From contig JBGVMW010000299.1 of NCBI GenBank assembly GCA_045125095.1, forward strand, positions 24,375 through 88,374: DNA of 64,000 nucleotides. The letters are read 5' to 3'. A program made the translations under genes and the position numbers. Source of the DNA: JBGVMW01 sp045125095. GTDB taxonomy: Bacteria; Bacillota; Clostridia; Lachnospirales; Lachnospiraceae. Within the stretch, counting starts at the first letter, position 1, and each line of letters opens with the position of its first letter. The notes under the pieces are model-generated. The model did no database searches and was not told the DNA's origin. It saw only the letters and a list, made by a program, of their open reading frames with translations. Shown in pieces: positions 17,142 to 25,904 of the stretch.

Positions 17142-18515
17142 ATGGAAAGTGATGACAATTCATGTATACATAGAGAGGAAGGGATTACAAAAGAAATGAA
17201 AGATTTAACAAAAGGGAACCCGTTGAAGCTGATTATTTGGTTTGCCCTGCCTATTGCATTGGGGAATTTGTTTCAGCAATTTTATAATATGGCAGACACA
17301 CGTATTGTAGGAAGCTATCTGGGCGAAAATTCTCTTGCAGCAGTCGGTTCTACGAATTCGCTGAATTCCATGATTATTGGATTTTTGTTGGGAATGACCA
17401 ATGGATTTGCCATTATTACGGCAAGAAAATTTGGTGCTAAAAATGAAAAAGATTTAAAACGGGCAGTGGCGGCAACCTTTGAAATTGGAATTGCAGTTTC
17501 GCTGGTGCTGACGATTGTCAGCGTAGTTTTTCTGAAGCCTATTATGGATTTTTTGAACACACCGGAAACGATTCTTGCAGAAGCAATGAGTTATTTCCGT
17601 ATTATTTTGGTGGGAATGACATTTTCTATGCTGTATAACGTAGTGTCAGGAATTTTGCGTGCCATTGGGGATGCGGTAACGCCACTCTGTTTTTTGATAT
17701 TTTCAGCATTGTGCAATGTGGGATTGGATTTGCTGTTTGTTCGGGTATTTCATATTGGTGTTGCCGGTGCGGCGTTGGCAACGATTATTTCTCAAGGCTT
17801 AAGCTTTTTTCTTTGTCTCATTTATATGTGGGTAAAATATCCGATTTTGCGTTTTGGCAGGGAGGATTTGCGACTGAAAAAGACACTGGTGGGGGAAATG
17901 TTGTCTACCGGTGTATCTATGGGATTTATGATATCGTTTATCAATATCGGCTCTGTTGCTTTGCAGACTGTAATCAACACCTTTGGCGAAAATACCATCG
18001 TTGCCCACACAGCAGCTAGAAAAATAACAGAAATATTTATGCTGCCATTTTCTGTGTTTGGTGCAGCAATGGCAACCTTTGCCGGTCAGAACATGGGAGC
18101 CGGCAGAATTGATCGGGTAAAAACAGGTTTGAAGCAGGTATTGGTTTTAAATTTTGTCTGGAGTGCTTTCGTATTTGTGATGTCACTTACCATTGTGCCA
18201 CTTCTGATACAGGCAGTTACAGCAACGGATGTACCGGAAATTATTGATACAGCAGCCTTTTACCTGAGAGTAGATACGTCTCTATACTGGGTAACGGCAA
18301 TGATTATTATTATCCGAAACACCATGCAGGGAATTGGGGATAGTAAGACGCCAATTATTTCAAGCTTTATTGAACTGGCATCCAAAGTGCTGGTTGCTAT
18401 TTTGTTAGCTCCGAAGCTGGATTATTTTGCAATTGTTCTGGCAGAGCCGATTAGCTGGGTTCTGATGGTGATTCCATTGCTTTTCAAATGGAGAAAAATT
18501 GCAGTTGACAAATAA
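17142..18515 (+). CDS. MATE family efflux transporter
   Basis: 457-residue membrane protein with twelve predicted helices in two MATE halves; GNLFQQFYNMADTRIVGSYLG near the N-terminus is the family hallmark. These are sodium- or proton-driven exporters of cationic drugs and metabolites. The start at 17142 gives a short acidic cytoplasmic leader; ATG at 17196 (MKDLTKGNP) is what most relatives begin with, but its GGAAGG site is about 15 bases away, so the choice is open. It lies two bases after the radical SAM gene and is the last gene of the run before the PerR promoter. Confidence 0.93.
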   Translation: MESDDNSCIHREEGITKEMKDLTKGNPLKLIIWFALPIALGNLFQQFYNMADTRIVGSYLGENSLAAVGSTNSLNSMIIGFLLGMTNGFAIITARKFGAKNEKDLKRAVAATFEIGIAVSLVLTIVSVVFLKPIMDFLNTPETILAEAMSYFRIILVGMTFSMLYNVVSGILRAIGDAVTPLCFLIFSALCNVGLDLLFVRVFHIGVAGAALATIISQGLSFFLCLIYMWVKYPILRFGREDLRLKKTLVGEMLSTGVSMGFMISFINIGSVALQTVINTFGENTIVAHTAARKITEIFMLPFSVFGAAMATFAGQNMGAGRIDRVKTGLKQVLVLNFVWSAFVFVMSLTIVPLLIQAVTATDVPEIIDTAAFYLRVDTSLYWVTAMIIIIRNTMQGIGDSKTPIISSFIELASKVLVAILLAPKLDYFAIVLAEPISWVLMVIPLLFKWRKIAVDK

Positions 18516-18541
18516 AGAAAAATATATTAGAATAAATCTAA
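18505..18541 (+). promoter_or_regulatory. Promoter with PerR box for the peroxide-defence pair
   Basis: TTGACA at 18505-18510, a 17-base spacer and TAGAAT at 18528-18533. Over the -10 lies TTAGAATAAATCTAA (18527-18541), which matches the PerR box pattern TTAnAATnATTnTAA at all but one fixed position. Autorepression by the downstream regulator is the natural reading. Confidence 0.8.
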
Positions 18542-18571
18542 GACTAGAACAATTCAAAGAGAGGTGATGCA

Positions 18572-18946
18572 ATGACCGTTCAGAGGCAAATCATATTAGA
18601 TGTTGTTCGTGAGTATCCTCACACAACAGCAGAGCAGATATATGCGAAAGCTATTGAGAAAATTCCAAGAATGGCAGTAGCAACTGTCTATAATAATTTG
18701 AATTATTTATCGGATAACGGATATATAAGGAGAATTAAGATTGCTGGGGAACCGGATCATTTTGATAAGACAGTAGAACCTCATTATCACATCATTTGTG
18801 ATGTCTGTAAGGTTGTAGAGGACATTGAATTGGATAATATCATGGAGCAGATTCAGAAGAAGCACAGATTAGAGCTTACTTACTGTGAAGTGAATTTACA
18901 TCATATATGTCCAAGATGTAAAGAAAACGAAGCGAATAACTGCTAA
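18572..18946 (+). CDS. perR: Fur/PerR family peroxide-responsive repressor
   Basis: 124-residue Fur-family regulator: winged helix with MAVATVYNNLNYLSDNGYI as the recognition region, regulatory metal ligands in the DHFDKTVEPHYH segment, and two CxxC pairs (CDVC and CPRC) that bind structural zinc. It is preceded by a PerR-type box on its own promoter and followed 40 bases later by reverse rubrerythrin, the usual PerR target in clostridia. It likely senses peroxide by metal-catalysed histidine oxidation and then releases the operon. Zur or Fur cannot be excluded from the protein alone; the operator and neighbour favour PerR. It is slightly shorter than many PerR proteins at the N-terminus. Confidence 0.88.
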   Translation: MTVQRQIILDVVREYPHTTAEQIYAKAIEKIPRMAVATVYNNLNYLSDNGYIRRIKIAGEPDHFDKTVEPHYHIICDVCKVVEDIELDNIMEQIQKKHRLELTYCEVNLHHICPRCKENEANNC

Positions 18947-18986
18947 AGGCAGAACACATTTATTTTAATTTAAGGAGGATAATAAA

Positions 18987-19529
18987 ATGGCAAAGTATGT
19001 ATGTAGTGTTTGTGGTTATGTTCATGAGGGAGAGTCCGCACCGGAGGTCTGTCCGGTATGTAAGGCACCTGCTGATAAATTCACTAAGCAGGAAGGCGAA
19101 AAGACATGGGCTGCTGAGCATGTAGTAGGTGTAGCTCAGGGCGTAAGCGAAGATATCTTAGAAGATTTAAGAGCGAATTTCAACGGTGAATGTTCAGAAG
19201 TTGGTATGTACCTTGCAATGGCGCGTGTTGCCCATCGCGAAGGTTACCCGGAAATCGGTATGTACTATGAGAAAGCTGCTTATGAAGAAGCAGAGCATGC
19301 AGCAAAATTCGCTGAGTTGTTAGGTGAAGTATTAACTTCCTCTACAAAGAAAAACTTAGAGATGCGTGTTGACGCTGAAAATGGCGCAACAGCAGGTAAG
19401 GCAGACTTAGCAAAGCGTGCAAAGGCAGCAAACTTAGATGCAATCCATGATACGGTGCATGAAATGGCTAGAGATGAAGCTAGACATGGAAAAGCTTTCG
19501 AAGGTTTATTAAAGAGATACTTTGGTTAA
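18987..19529 (+). CDS. Reverse rubrerythrin
   Basis: 180 residues with the domain order of reverse rubrerythrin: an N-terminal rubredoxin-like iron site (Cys6-x2-Cys9 and Cys22-x2-Cys25), then a ferritin-like di-iron domain with GECSEVGMYLAMA, EEAEHAAKF and RDEARHGKAF. It reduces hydrogen peroxide, and through partner reductases oxygen, to water in the cytoplasm of anaerobes. AAGGAGG stands before the start. Located directly behind the PerR-like gene and before a strong terminator, it forms a two-gene peroxide-defence operon. No truncation. Confidence 0.96.
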   Translation: MAKYVCSVCGYVHEGESAPEVCPVCKAPADKFTKQEGEKTWAAEHVVGVAQGVSEDILEDLRANFNGECSEVGMYLAMARVAHREGYPEIGMYYEKAAYEEAEHAAKFAELLGEVLTSSTKKNLEMRVDAENGATAGKADLAKRAKAANLDAIHDTVHEMARDEARHGKAFEGLLKRYFG

Positions 19530-19556
19530 TATGTAAAAAGGTTGAATGCAATACAC

Positions 19557-19598
19557 AATAAGAAAACCCATGAGTGCCAACTCATGGGTTTTCTTATT
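19557..19598 (+). terminator. Terminator after reverse rubrerythrin
   Basis: Perfect stem AATAAGAAAACCCATGAGT / ACTCATGGGTTTTCTTATT with a four-base loop. It is T-rich on the 3' side and closes the perR-rubrerythrin unit; the symmetry would let it work in both directions. Confidence 0.85.
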
Positions 19599-19615
19599 AT
19601 TGGAATAGCAAGACT

Positions 19616-19675
19616 AGTACATCGTCCATGAAATAACGTGTATATGGACTTGTTGATTTTTCCTGTGCTTTCCAG
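19616..19675. repeat. Repeat A, half-copy
   Basis: AGTACATCGTCCATGAAATAAC at 19616 equals the left arm of the palindrome at 10461, and the match continues with changes through ..GTATAT..ACTTGTT.ATTTTTC. The right arm is absent. It is a decayed copy lying just upstream of the alpha/beta hydrolase gene. Confidence 0.75.
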
Positions 19676-19681
19676 TATAAT
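19653..19681 (+). promoter_or_regulatory. Promoter of the alpha/beta hydrolase gene, partly inside repeat A
   Basis: TTGATT at 19653-19658, a 17-base spacer and TATAAT at 19676-19681. The -35 and most of the spacer lie in repeat-derived sequence; the -10 lies just outside. Confidence 0.65.
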
Positions 19682-19741
19682 TACAGCAATAGGTAATTGC
19701 GAAACGCCTACGTTGTGCAAAGCAGTAGGGAGGAAATAAAA

Positions 19742-20815
19742 ATGCATCATAAGAGAAAAGTGTTAAAAACCATAGCAGTGGTGCTGGTTACATTTGTTGT
19801 AGTATTTTCCGTTATTTCGTTTGTGTTCATCAAAATGAATTTTGATGATGTGTTTGGCAGGACGGAACTGGGAGAATATACGGCGTATTTGCGCTATGAA
19901 GATGTAGAAGAACAGTACGATAGGGAATTGCTTTCTTTTGTATCTGGTGAAAATCAATTACAAGGGTATCTTTATGGAGTGGAAAATACCAAAGGTCTGG
20001 TTGTGATTTCACACGGACTAGGGGGTGGCGCAGAAAGTTATATGGCGGAAACCTGTTATTTTGTGGACCATGGATATCAGGTCTTTGGCTATGACAATAC
20101 TGGCTGTTACAGGAGCGAGGGCAGCAATTGTGTTGGTTTATCCCAGTCAGTGTTAGATTTGGATGCGGCATTGACATATATAGAACATGAAGAACGTTTT
20201 AAGGAAATGCCGGTGTTTTTGTATGGACATAGTTGGGGTGGCTATGCTGTGACAGCTATTTTCAATTATGATCATGACATTGCTGCGTCTGTCAGTGTGG
20301 CAGGGTTTAATGAACCGATGGATATGATCCTGGAATGGACGATAGATATGATGGGTGGTTTTGCTTATGTAGAGTATCCATATATTTATCTGTATCAGTT
20401 AATGTTGTTTGGAAAAAATGCAAATATGTCTGCAGTTGATGGCATTAATCGTACAGATGCTAAGGTGTTGATTGTTCATGGAAATGAAGATACTACAGTG
20501 GGATATCATGGAGCGGGTACAATAGCATATCGGGATGATATCACAAATGAAAATGTGCAGTATAAAATTTGTGATAGAAAAAACCAAAATGGGCATAATA
20601 ACCTGTTTATGTCATTGGATGCGATTGCATATTCAGAAGAAATAGACGCTGAATATGAGAAGCTATATGAACAGCATAATGGGGATATTCCAAAGGAGAT
20701 TGAAGCTCAGTTTTATTCGAATGTTGATAAGGCAAAAATGAATGAGTTAGATGATGCATTTATGCAGGATGTCGTGGCGTTTTATGAAAGTACGCAAGCA
20801 TTCTCAACCAATTAG
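19742..20815 (+). CDS. Membrane-anchored alpha/beta hydrolase (S33-type)
   Basis: 357 residues. An N-terminal hydrophobic helix (about 10-32) should anchor it to the membrane with the enzyme outside. The hydrolase domain has the oxyanion-region SHGLGGG, the nucleophile elbow GHSWGG, an acidic residue in HGNEDTTV and a final GHNN histidine, giving a plausible Ser-Asp-His triad. The start at 19742 follows GGGAGG. It could be a lipase, esterase or peptidase-like enzyme; the substrate is not evident. It is a single gene with its own promoter and a hairpin after it. Confidence 0.87.
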   Translation: MHHKRKVLKTIAVVLVTFVVVFSVISFVFIKMNFDDVFGRTELGEYTAYLRYEDVEEQYDRELLSFVSGENQLQGYLYGVENTKGLVVISHGLGGGAESYMAETCYFVDHGYQVFGYDNTGCYRSEGSNCVGLSQSVLDLDAALTYIEHEERFKEMPVFLYGHSWGGYAVTAIFNYDHDIAASVSVAGFNEPMDMILEWTIDMMGGFAYVEYPYIYLYQLMLFGKNANMSAVDGINRTDAKVLIVHGNEDTTVGYHGAGTIAYRDDITNENVQYKICDRKNQNGHNNLFMSLDAIAYSEEIDAEYEKLYEQHNGDIPKEIEAQFYSNVDKAKMNELDDAFMQDVVAFYESTQAFSTN

Positions 20816-20858
20816 CTGCGTTCAGACTTACCATACAGTAAAAAAAATATACATCAGA

Positions 20859-20904
20859 AACAAAGGTGCCAATATACACACAGGAATAATGGCACCTTTG
20901 TTCT
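20859..20904. terminator. Hairpin between convergent genes
   Basis: AACAAAGGTGCCA / TGGCACCTTTGTT inverted repeat separated by about 18 bases. It lies between the hydrolase gene and the convergent membrane-protein gene and may serve both; the T-run is short. Confidence 0.65.
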
Positions 20905-20940
20905 GTTGCAGTTATTATTTCGGTATAATAGGTTGAGTGC

Positions 20941-22062
20941 TTACACAATCGAGTTATTGTTTGTATACTCGGCAATGCTGACACCAAGTCGTTCACATTC
21001 ATCGATAATCTGCAAACGCTGTTTGCTTCCGGAATCAACGCATGACTTTGTGAAACGGTATATGCATGCTTCTACGACCGCGACTATGACCCCGTAAAGT
21101 AATCCGACAACGAAGCCGGTAGATATCATTTGTGCAACTGTTGAACCAATAACAAAAGCCGCAAATAGTAATGCCATTATACGATTTATCTTCCCGGACA
21201 TTCGTTCTTCCTTGCGAATGATTTCAGCAAATTCCCCAAAAGATAATTCCTGTTGTTTCCGTCTCATGTTTCGTTTATTTAGCCTGAAATATCTTTTTGC
21301 CATGAATTTTGCAGTTAAATTATTGGAAGATTCATTGGAAACTTCATCATTGAAAAGTTTCTTTACGGTCTTTTCTTCCTTTTTTCTCATTCTGTTTTCC
21401 TTTGTGTCTTTTCGGATGGTTCCATAGGTGCGATACCTCCAAATAGAGCGTACAAGCAAGTAGACAAGATCATATCCCCCAAATATAGCTAATATCCAGA
21501 TGGCAGGAATATTCATAACAAAAACATCGCTCATATAAGTGATTGACAGAAAAAAACTACCCAAAAACTCGATTAAGATAATAAAATAAAAAGTAATGGG
21601 TTTCATTTTTTTACTTTTAAAGATAATAGGCTCTAATACATATTTTAAAATGACTGATGTTACTATTCCAACAAATAAACCTATGAAATATGGGAAAATA
21701 TTTATGGATAATGCTTGAAACGTTTGGTCTTCTTCCGGGAAAATAATCCACATAAGTGGTATTATGGTAATCCATAACGAAGTTGTATATAGCACCTTGG
21801 GAATCTTAATGTACCACATTTCCTTTTCTTCTTCCTCAGCTAGGAAATACTCCTTGCAAAAGGCTTCTATATCATTTCCAACGATTTTCTCCACAGGTTT
21901 GTCGTTGTTTTGCGCTTCCATTAATAAATCATAAAGGTTCATCATCTTATCGTCAGCAACATCTGTATCTTTAGATGAGATAGAGCTGTACATATCTGCT
22001 TTTTCAAATACTTTGCGGTAATTCCCGTTCAGTTTTTTTGCCATTGCTATAGTATCTAACAT
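20941..22062 (-). CDS. Membrane protein co-transcribed with a PadR regulator
   Basis: 373 residues. A cytoplasmic N-terminal region of about 90 residues is followed by four hydrophobic segments between about 92 and 215, a basic cytoplasmic stretch (about 220-305) and two further helices near 310-355. Its start overlaps the PadR stop by seven bases, and GGAGG stands before it. Membrane proteins downstream of PadR regulators in Firmicutes often carry DUF1700- or DUF1048-like N-terminal regions; I see a resemblance in arrangement but cannot assign the domain. It is the likely target of the PadR switch, perhaps in envelope stress or antibiotic sensing. Confidence 0.75.
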   Translation of the reverse strand: MLDTIAMAKKLNGNYRKVFEKADMYSSISSKDTDVADDKMMNLYDLLMEAQNNDKPVEKIVGNDIEAFCKEYFLAEEEEKEMWYIKIPKVLYTTSLWITIIPLMWIIFPEEDQTFQALSINIFPYFIGLFVGIVTSVILKYVLEPIIFKSKKMKPITFYFIILIEFLGSFFLSITYMSDVFVMNIPAIWILAIFGGYDLVYLLVRSIWRYRTYGTIRKDTKENRMRKKEEKTVKKLFNDEVSNESSNNLTAKFMAKRYFRLNKRNMRRKQQELSFGEFAEIIRKEERMSGKINRIMALLFAAFVIGSTVAQMISTGFVVGLLYGVIVAVVEACIYRFTKSCVDSGSKQRLQIIDECERLGVSIAEYTNNNSIV

Positions 22063-22397
22063 GGAGTTCCTCCTTCTCTTTCATGAAATAATATTTTATC
22101 AACACTTTTCATAATCTTTTGGTAGCTTTCTTTAAATTGTGTCAGTCTTTGGGTTCCGGATTCTGTTATTGTATAATATTTTCGAATAGGGCCAAGGGGG
22201 GATTTTGCTTTTCGGCAGGAAATATATCCGTTCTTGTCCAAACGTGTAATAATCGGATACAAGGTGCCTTCTCCTAAATCCTCAAAACCATTTTTTTCTA
22301 ATTCCGATAAAATTTCATACCCATAGGTTTCCCCTTTTTCTATAACAGCAAGAACACAGCCTTCCAGAATTCCCTTCATTAATTGTGCATCATTCAT
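22056..22397 (-). CDS. PadR family transcriptional regulator
   Basis: 113-residue winged-helix repressor with the PadR core: LEGCVLAVIEKGETYGYEIL, LGEGTLYPIITRLDKNGYI and the wing GPIRKYYTIT. The short C-terminal helix (about 80-108) serves dimerisation. It shares a transcript with a membrane protein, the normal PadR layout. Two near-identical 21-bp sites around its promoter are its probable operators, so it should repress its own operon until a ligand or membrane signal is present. Confidence 0.93.
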   Translation of the reverse strand: MNDAQLMKGILEGCVLAVIEKGETYGYEILSELEKNGFEDLGEGTLYPIITRLDKNGYISCRKAKSPLGPIRKYYTITESGTQRLTQFKESYQKIMKSVDKILFHEREGGTPC

Positions 22398-22418
22398 ATA
22401 AACCTCATTTCCTATGTG

Positions 22419-22481
22419 CTACTTTGCGTTGCCAAGTAGTGTAATATAAAAATAGCATAGCTACTATGCATTGTCAAGTAG
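22419..22481 (-). promoter_or_regulatory. PadR promoter with two direct-repeat operators
   Basis: Minus-strand promoter TTGACA (22472-22477), 17-base spacer, TATTTT (22449-22454). Two 21-bp sites sharing 18 bases, each with CTACT and AAGTAG ends, lie at 22419-22439 and 22461-22481, 42 bases apart, about four helical turns. The upstream one covers the -35. Confidence 0.75.
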
Positions 22482-22614
22482 TGAAGTGGAGAAATGTATA
22501 AACGATTATGAAGTATATAACATTTCGACATAATATAGAAACTTTTTTAAATTTTTATATTAAATATTCACAATATATGGTAAAATGGGTATATATTTTT
22601 GGGGAGGTGTAGAT

Positions 22615-23229
22615 GTGGGAGGCGTTAAGTTATCTGAAATCGAAGAAAACAGCCAGATTACATTGCTAGTTAAGAACAAGGATAACAGTATGGAGATAAA
22701 TGGCTCTGTTATTCGTCATGTGAGGGAAAATATTGCATTGATTTCCTTGGATTATGATACCACACAGAGGTTAATCTTTGAAGGTGTTAAGATTGATATG
22801 GAGTACTGTCATGAGAATGAGGTACCTTATATTTGGCGAAATGTAAAGATAGTGAATTACAAACATGATTATATTTTGCAGGTTTTTTCGGATGGTATGA
22901 AATATAACAGAAGAGACAGTTTTCGTGTTGGGGTATCGGTTCTTGCAGAATTCCGCAAGGGAGGAAGGACGCAACAAGTTCTCATAAGGGACATTAGTGT
23001 GTCTGGCTTTGCTATCTCAGATAGAAAAAATGAATTAGGGCTTAGCAAGGGTGATGAAGTATTTGTTAAATTTGAGGACATTGGTCATTATCTGGATCTT
23101 GCGGGGCGAGTAGTAAGAATTGAAGAACGAGAAGATATGATTATTTATGGATTAGAAATCTGTAATTTGTGTAAAGACTTATCGTCATATGTGAGTATCA
23201 AGCAGAGACGAAATAATGGTCATTCTTGA
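22615..23229 (+). CDS. PilZ domain (probable c-di-GMP-binding) protein
   Basis: 204 residues. The N-terminal half (about 1-95) resembles the YcgR-like flagellar brake region; the C-terminal PilZ domain has the RxxxR motif in NRRDSFRVG and the DxSxxG motif in RDISVSGFAIS, both needed to bind cyclic di-GMP. Start is GTG at 22615 because GGGGAGG (22601-22607) precedes it; an in-frame ATG at 22585 would put that site inside the gene. The gene is monocistronic with a hairpin after it. A role in motility or surface behaviour is inferred from the family. A GGDEF protein lies at 55273 in the same window. Confidence 0.88.
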   Translation: MGGVKLSEIEENSQITLLVKNKDNSMEINGSVIRHVRENIALISLDYDTTQRLIFEGVKIDMEYCHENEVPYIWRNVKIVNYKHDYILQVFSDGMKYNRRDSFRVGVSVLAEFRKGGRTQQVLIRDISVSGFAISDRKNELGLSKGDEVFVKFEDIGHYLDLAGRVVRIEEREDMIIYGLEICNLCKDLSSYVSIKQRRNNGHS

Positions 23230-23244
23230 TTGGATAAGGAATCG

Positions 23245-23312
23245 AAACACGGGTGTGTCAGAATGCGCTACCACTACTTAATTGGAGAGCAATCTGGCAT
23301 GCCCGTGTTTTG
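23245..23312 (+). terminator. Terminator after the PilZ gene
   Basis: AAACACGGGTGTGTCAGA pairs with TCTGGCATGCCCGTGTTT across about 30 bases and is followed by a short T-rich stretch. Long-stem hairpin, similar in style to the one after pdxT. Confidence 0.7.
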
Positions 23313-23408
23313 AATTGTTGATATTTAGTAAAATCACCCGGAATATCTGTTCATTTGCCTTGCATATAAAATATGTAATCGGCGTCAATGTATCAGATTC
23401 CGAAACAG

Positions 23409-24320
23409 TTATGATAGTTTACATAATCTTCGAATAAAATGTTCTTCCAGATCAAGAACTTCTTTTGTCCAGAATTCTCTACCACCATGATGTGCGCCAA
23501 GAACCTGATAAAATGTAGCATCTTTGCCGGCGTTTCTTAATGCTTCATACAACTGACATCCCTGTCCAAAGGGAACAAGTTCATCGTTGGTTCCGTGGAA
23601 CATTAAAATCGGTGGTAACTCACGGTCCTCCTGTACATAGTTGGCAATGATAGTAGGGCGTACCAGTTCAGGGTGTTCAAGTACGGCTTTGTTTCCAATC
23701 ACACAGCCTTCCGGACTGTCCGGGGTACGGTGATCCTGTGAAGATGGTTCGTCATTCATTGTTGCAAAATTAGTAGGACCATATAAGTCAATCACACCTT
23801 TTACAATCGGTTTAGAACTTTTTCTGCCATCTTCCTCTAATTCGTCAACTCCATAAGAAAATGCTGCCATCATCGCGGTGTGTCCACCGGAAGAATCGCC
23901 CATTAAAAATATGTTATCGGGATGGATACCATATTCCTTTGCATGTTCCTTCAAAAAATGCACTCCCGCCTTTGCATCCAGTGTCTGTGCAGGAAAAATG
24001 GCACATTCCGAACCTCGGTATTCTAATGCAGCAACAACAAATCCTCGTTGTGCAAAATAACTAAGCTGTGGCATGCGTTCCTTTACATTCTGCTCATGAA
24101 ATGCAGAACCGGGAATATATACAATACAAGGAAGATTCGGTTCTGCACCGATAGGTCCGATAATCTGTAGACGTAAGGTTCTACCATCCCTTTCTATGTA
24201 GGGTACATCTTCATGATAATAGATTTCATAATTGTCAATCTTAGGTTGCATTGGTAGCATGCCTTCGACAGTCACTGTACTCATTGGAAAATCTTCTCTG
24301 CTTACGAATAATGGTTCCAT
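23409..24320 (-). CDS. Alpha/beta hydrolase, esterase/lipase type
   Basis: 303-residue cytoplasmic hydrolase. The nucleophile elbow is GDSSGGHTA, the acid lies in FHGTNDELVPF and the histidine in GAHHGGREFW, a complete triad. YIPGSAFHEQN corresponds to the oxyanion region of BD-FAE or hormone-sensitive-lipase-like esterases, with Gly-Ser in place of the usual Gly-Gly. Such enzymes remove acetyl or feruloyl groups from plant polysaccharides or other esters; the substrate is not certain. No signal peptide. It stands alone, with no glycoside hydrolases nearby. Confidence 0.88.
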   Translation of the reverse strand: MEPLFVSREDFPMSTVTVEGMLPMQPKIDNYEIYYHEDVPYIERDGRTLRLQIIGPIGAEPNLPCIVYIPGSAFHEQNVKERMPQLSYFAQRGFVVAALEYRGSECAIFPAQTLDAKAGVHFLKEHAKEYGIHPDNIFLMGDSSGGHTAMMAAFSYGVDELEEDGRKSSKPIVKGVIDLYGPTNFATMNDEPSSQDHRTPDSPEGCVIGNKAVLEHPELVRPTIIANYVQEDRELPPILMFHGTNDELVPFGQGCQLYEALRNAGKDATFYQVLGAHHGGREFWTKEVLDLEEHFIRRLCKLS

Positions 24321-24538
24321 ATTTATACTCCTTTGTTCTTTATAATATAGTCAATTTCTTTATAGCAGATTTTGAGGCGTTGACGAAGAATCTATTTCCG
24401 CCTAAAATCTGCTGTAACTGTGCCTGCAAGGGCTCTGGTTACAAGATATGTGTAATTATGGACAAATGTAACATAGATACTAGTTTCTGTCAATTACGTA
24501 TATAGTGAAAAAAAGCATCTACTCAATTTATAAATACT
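24321..24538. other. Divergent intergenic region
   Basis: AT-rich spacer between the esterase gene and the repeat A half-copy. No gene or clear hairpin seen. Confidence 0.4.
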
Positions 24539-24601
24539 AGTATATCGTTTTGCAAATAACTATACCATTCACGCAGAATATTTTTTCTCCTGTGCTATCG
24601 G
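24539..24601. repeat. Repeat A, degenerate half-copy
   Basis: AGTATATCGTTTTGCAAATAAC onward aligns with the reverse complement of the right arm of the palindrome at 10620 (AGTACATCG..ATGAAATAAC), including CATTCACGCAG, and continues to TGTGCTATCGG, matching the inner stem. Several substitutions show age. Confidence 0.65.
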
Positions 24602-24685
24602 AAAAATTATAAAAACAGTATGCTTCCCACCGTATTTATGCTATACTTTTCCATATGAAAACAGAACGCAGAAAGGAATAAACCA

Positions 24686-25882
24686 ATGAAAAAATGGATG
24701 AAAATATGGATTACAACAGGTGTCACAGTGTTTGCAGCAGGCATACTTGTAATCAGTATTTTGTATATGTTACATACAGAACCGGATTATCCGGTAAGTA
24801 ATATGGACACCTCAGTAGAGGAGATAACCACAACGGATGGGGATATACAGGAGACGCAGTCAGAAGAATCTGAACAGAAGGAAACGAATGCATTAGCACC
24901 AGGTGCAAGCATCGTATTGGAGGAACGGGAAGATGACAGCCCGCTTACCATGACATTTGCAGGAGATCTCCTGTTACGCGATTATTTTTATGAAACACTC
25001 AAGCAGTATGGAGTAACCGGAATTATGGACGAAGCAGTGCTTCACCATCTGAAAGAAGCAGATCTTACCTGTTTGAATCAGGAATTTCCGATTGGTGTAA
25101 CAGGTGAGCCGGCAGACAAGACATATACCTTTCGGGTAGCGCCAGATGCAACACCATATATGGTAGATATGGGGATAGATGTTGTTACACTGGGGAATAA
25201 TCATTCACTGGATTATGGAAGAAGTGCATTAGAGGAAACCTTTCAATCATTACAACAGGCAGGAATTGGCTATGTAGGAGCCGGAAGAAATATTGAGGAA
25301 GCAAAAGCTTCTTATGATGTGGAGATAAAAGGGAAAAAAATCTCGATTTTAGGAGCAAGCAGAGTGATTCCTTATGTAAGCTGGAATGCAAGTGCAACAG
25401 AGTCAGGCTTATTTACCACCTATGACCCGGAAGCGTTGATTGAAGAGATTGAACAGGCAGAGAAACGTTCAGATTTTACAGTAGTGTACGTGCATTGGGG
25501 AGTGGAAAAAAGCACGCACCCGGAGGCGTATCAGAGAACATTGGCGAAGCAGTATATTGACGCAGGTGCTGATTTGGTTTTAGGTAGTCATCCTCATGTA
25601 TTACAAGGTTTTGAATATTATAACGGTGTACCGATCGTGTATAGCATGGGAAATTTTATATTTAACAACTCAACAAAAGACAGTATGATGATAGAAGCAA
25701 CGTTGAATGAAAACCTTACCTGTTCATTGCGTGTGATTCCCTGTGGCATGTCAGGGGTAAAAATGACTGCAAAGAGCGAGGAAGCCAGTGAAAAAGTATA
25801 TGAGTATCTGGCATCCATTTCCTATAATGTTCAAATTGATGAAAACGGATATCTGGTATCAGTGGATTATCCAAGCGAGTAA
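24686..25882 (+). CDS. CapA family protein (poly-gamma-glutamate system-like)
   Basis: 398 residues. An N-terminal membrane helix (about 8-30) and an acidic, Thr/Glu-rich linker to about residue 85 lead to a CapA-type metallophosphatase-like domain: TFAGDLLLRD, NQEFPIG, LGNNHSLDYG, YVHWGVE and GSHPHVLQG carry its metal ligands. Such proteins act outside the membrane, and some take part in poly-gamma-glutamate capsule synthesis, but many have unknown substrates and no other capsule genes are nearby. A TATACT-like -10 occurs at about 24643. It is a single gene. Confidence 0.9.
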   Translation: MKKWMKIWITTGVTVFAAGILVISILYMLHTEPDYPVSNMDTSVEEITTTDGDIQETQSEESEQKETNALAPGASIVLEEREDDSPLTMTFAGDLLLRDYFYETLKQYGVTGIMDEAVLHHLKEADLTCLNQEFPIGVTGEPADKTYTFRVAPDATPYMVDMGIDVVTLGNNHSLDYGRSALEETFQSLQQAGIGYVGAGRNIEEAKASYDVEIKGKKISILGASRVIPYVSWNASATESGLFTTYDPEALIEEIEQAEKRSDFTVVYVHWGVEKSTHPEAYQRTLAKQYIDAGADLVLGSHPHVLQGFEYYNGVPIVYSMGNFIFNNSTKDSMMIEATLNENLTCSLRVIPCGMSGVKMTAKSEEASEKVYEYLASISYNVQIDENGYLVSVDYPSE

Positions 25883-25904
25883 AGAAAAATATAGTGCAAT
25901 TTTC

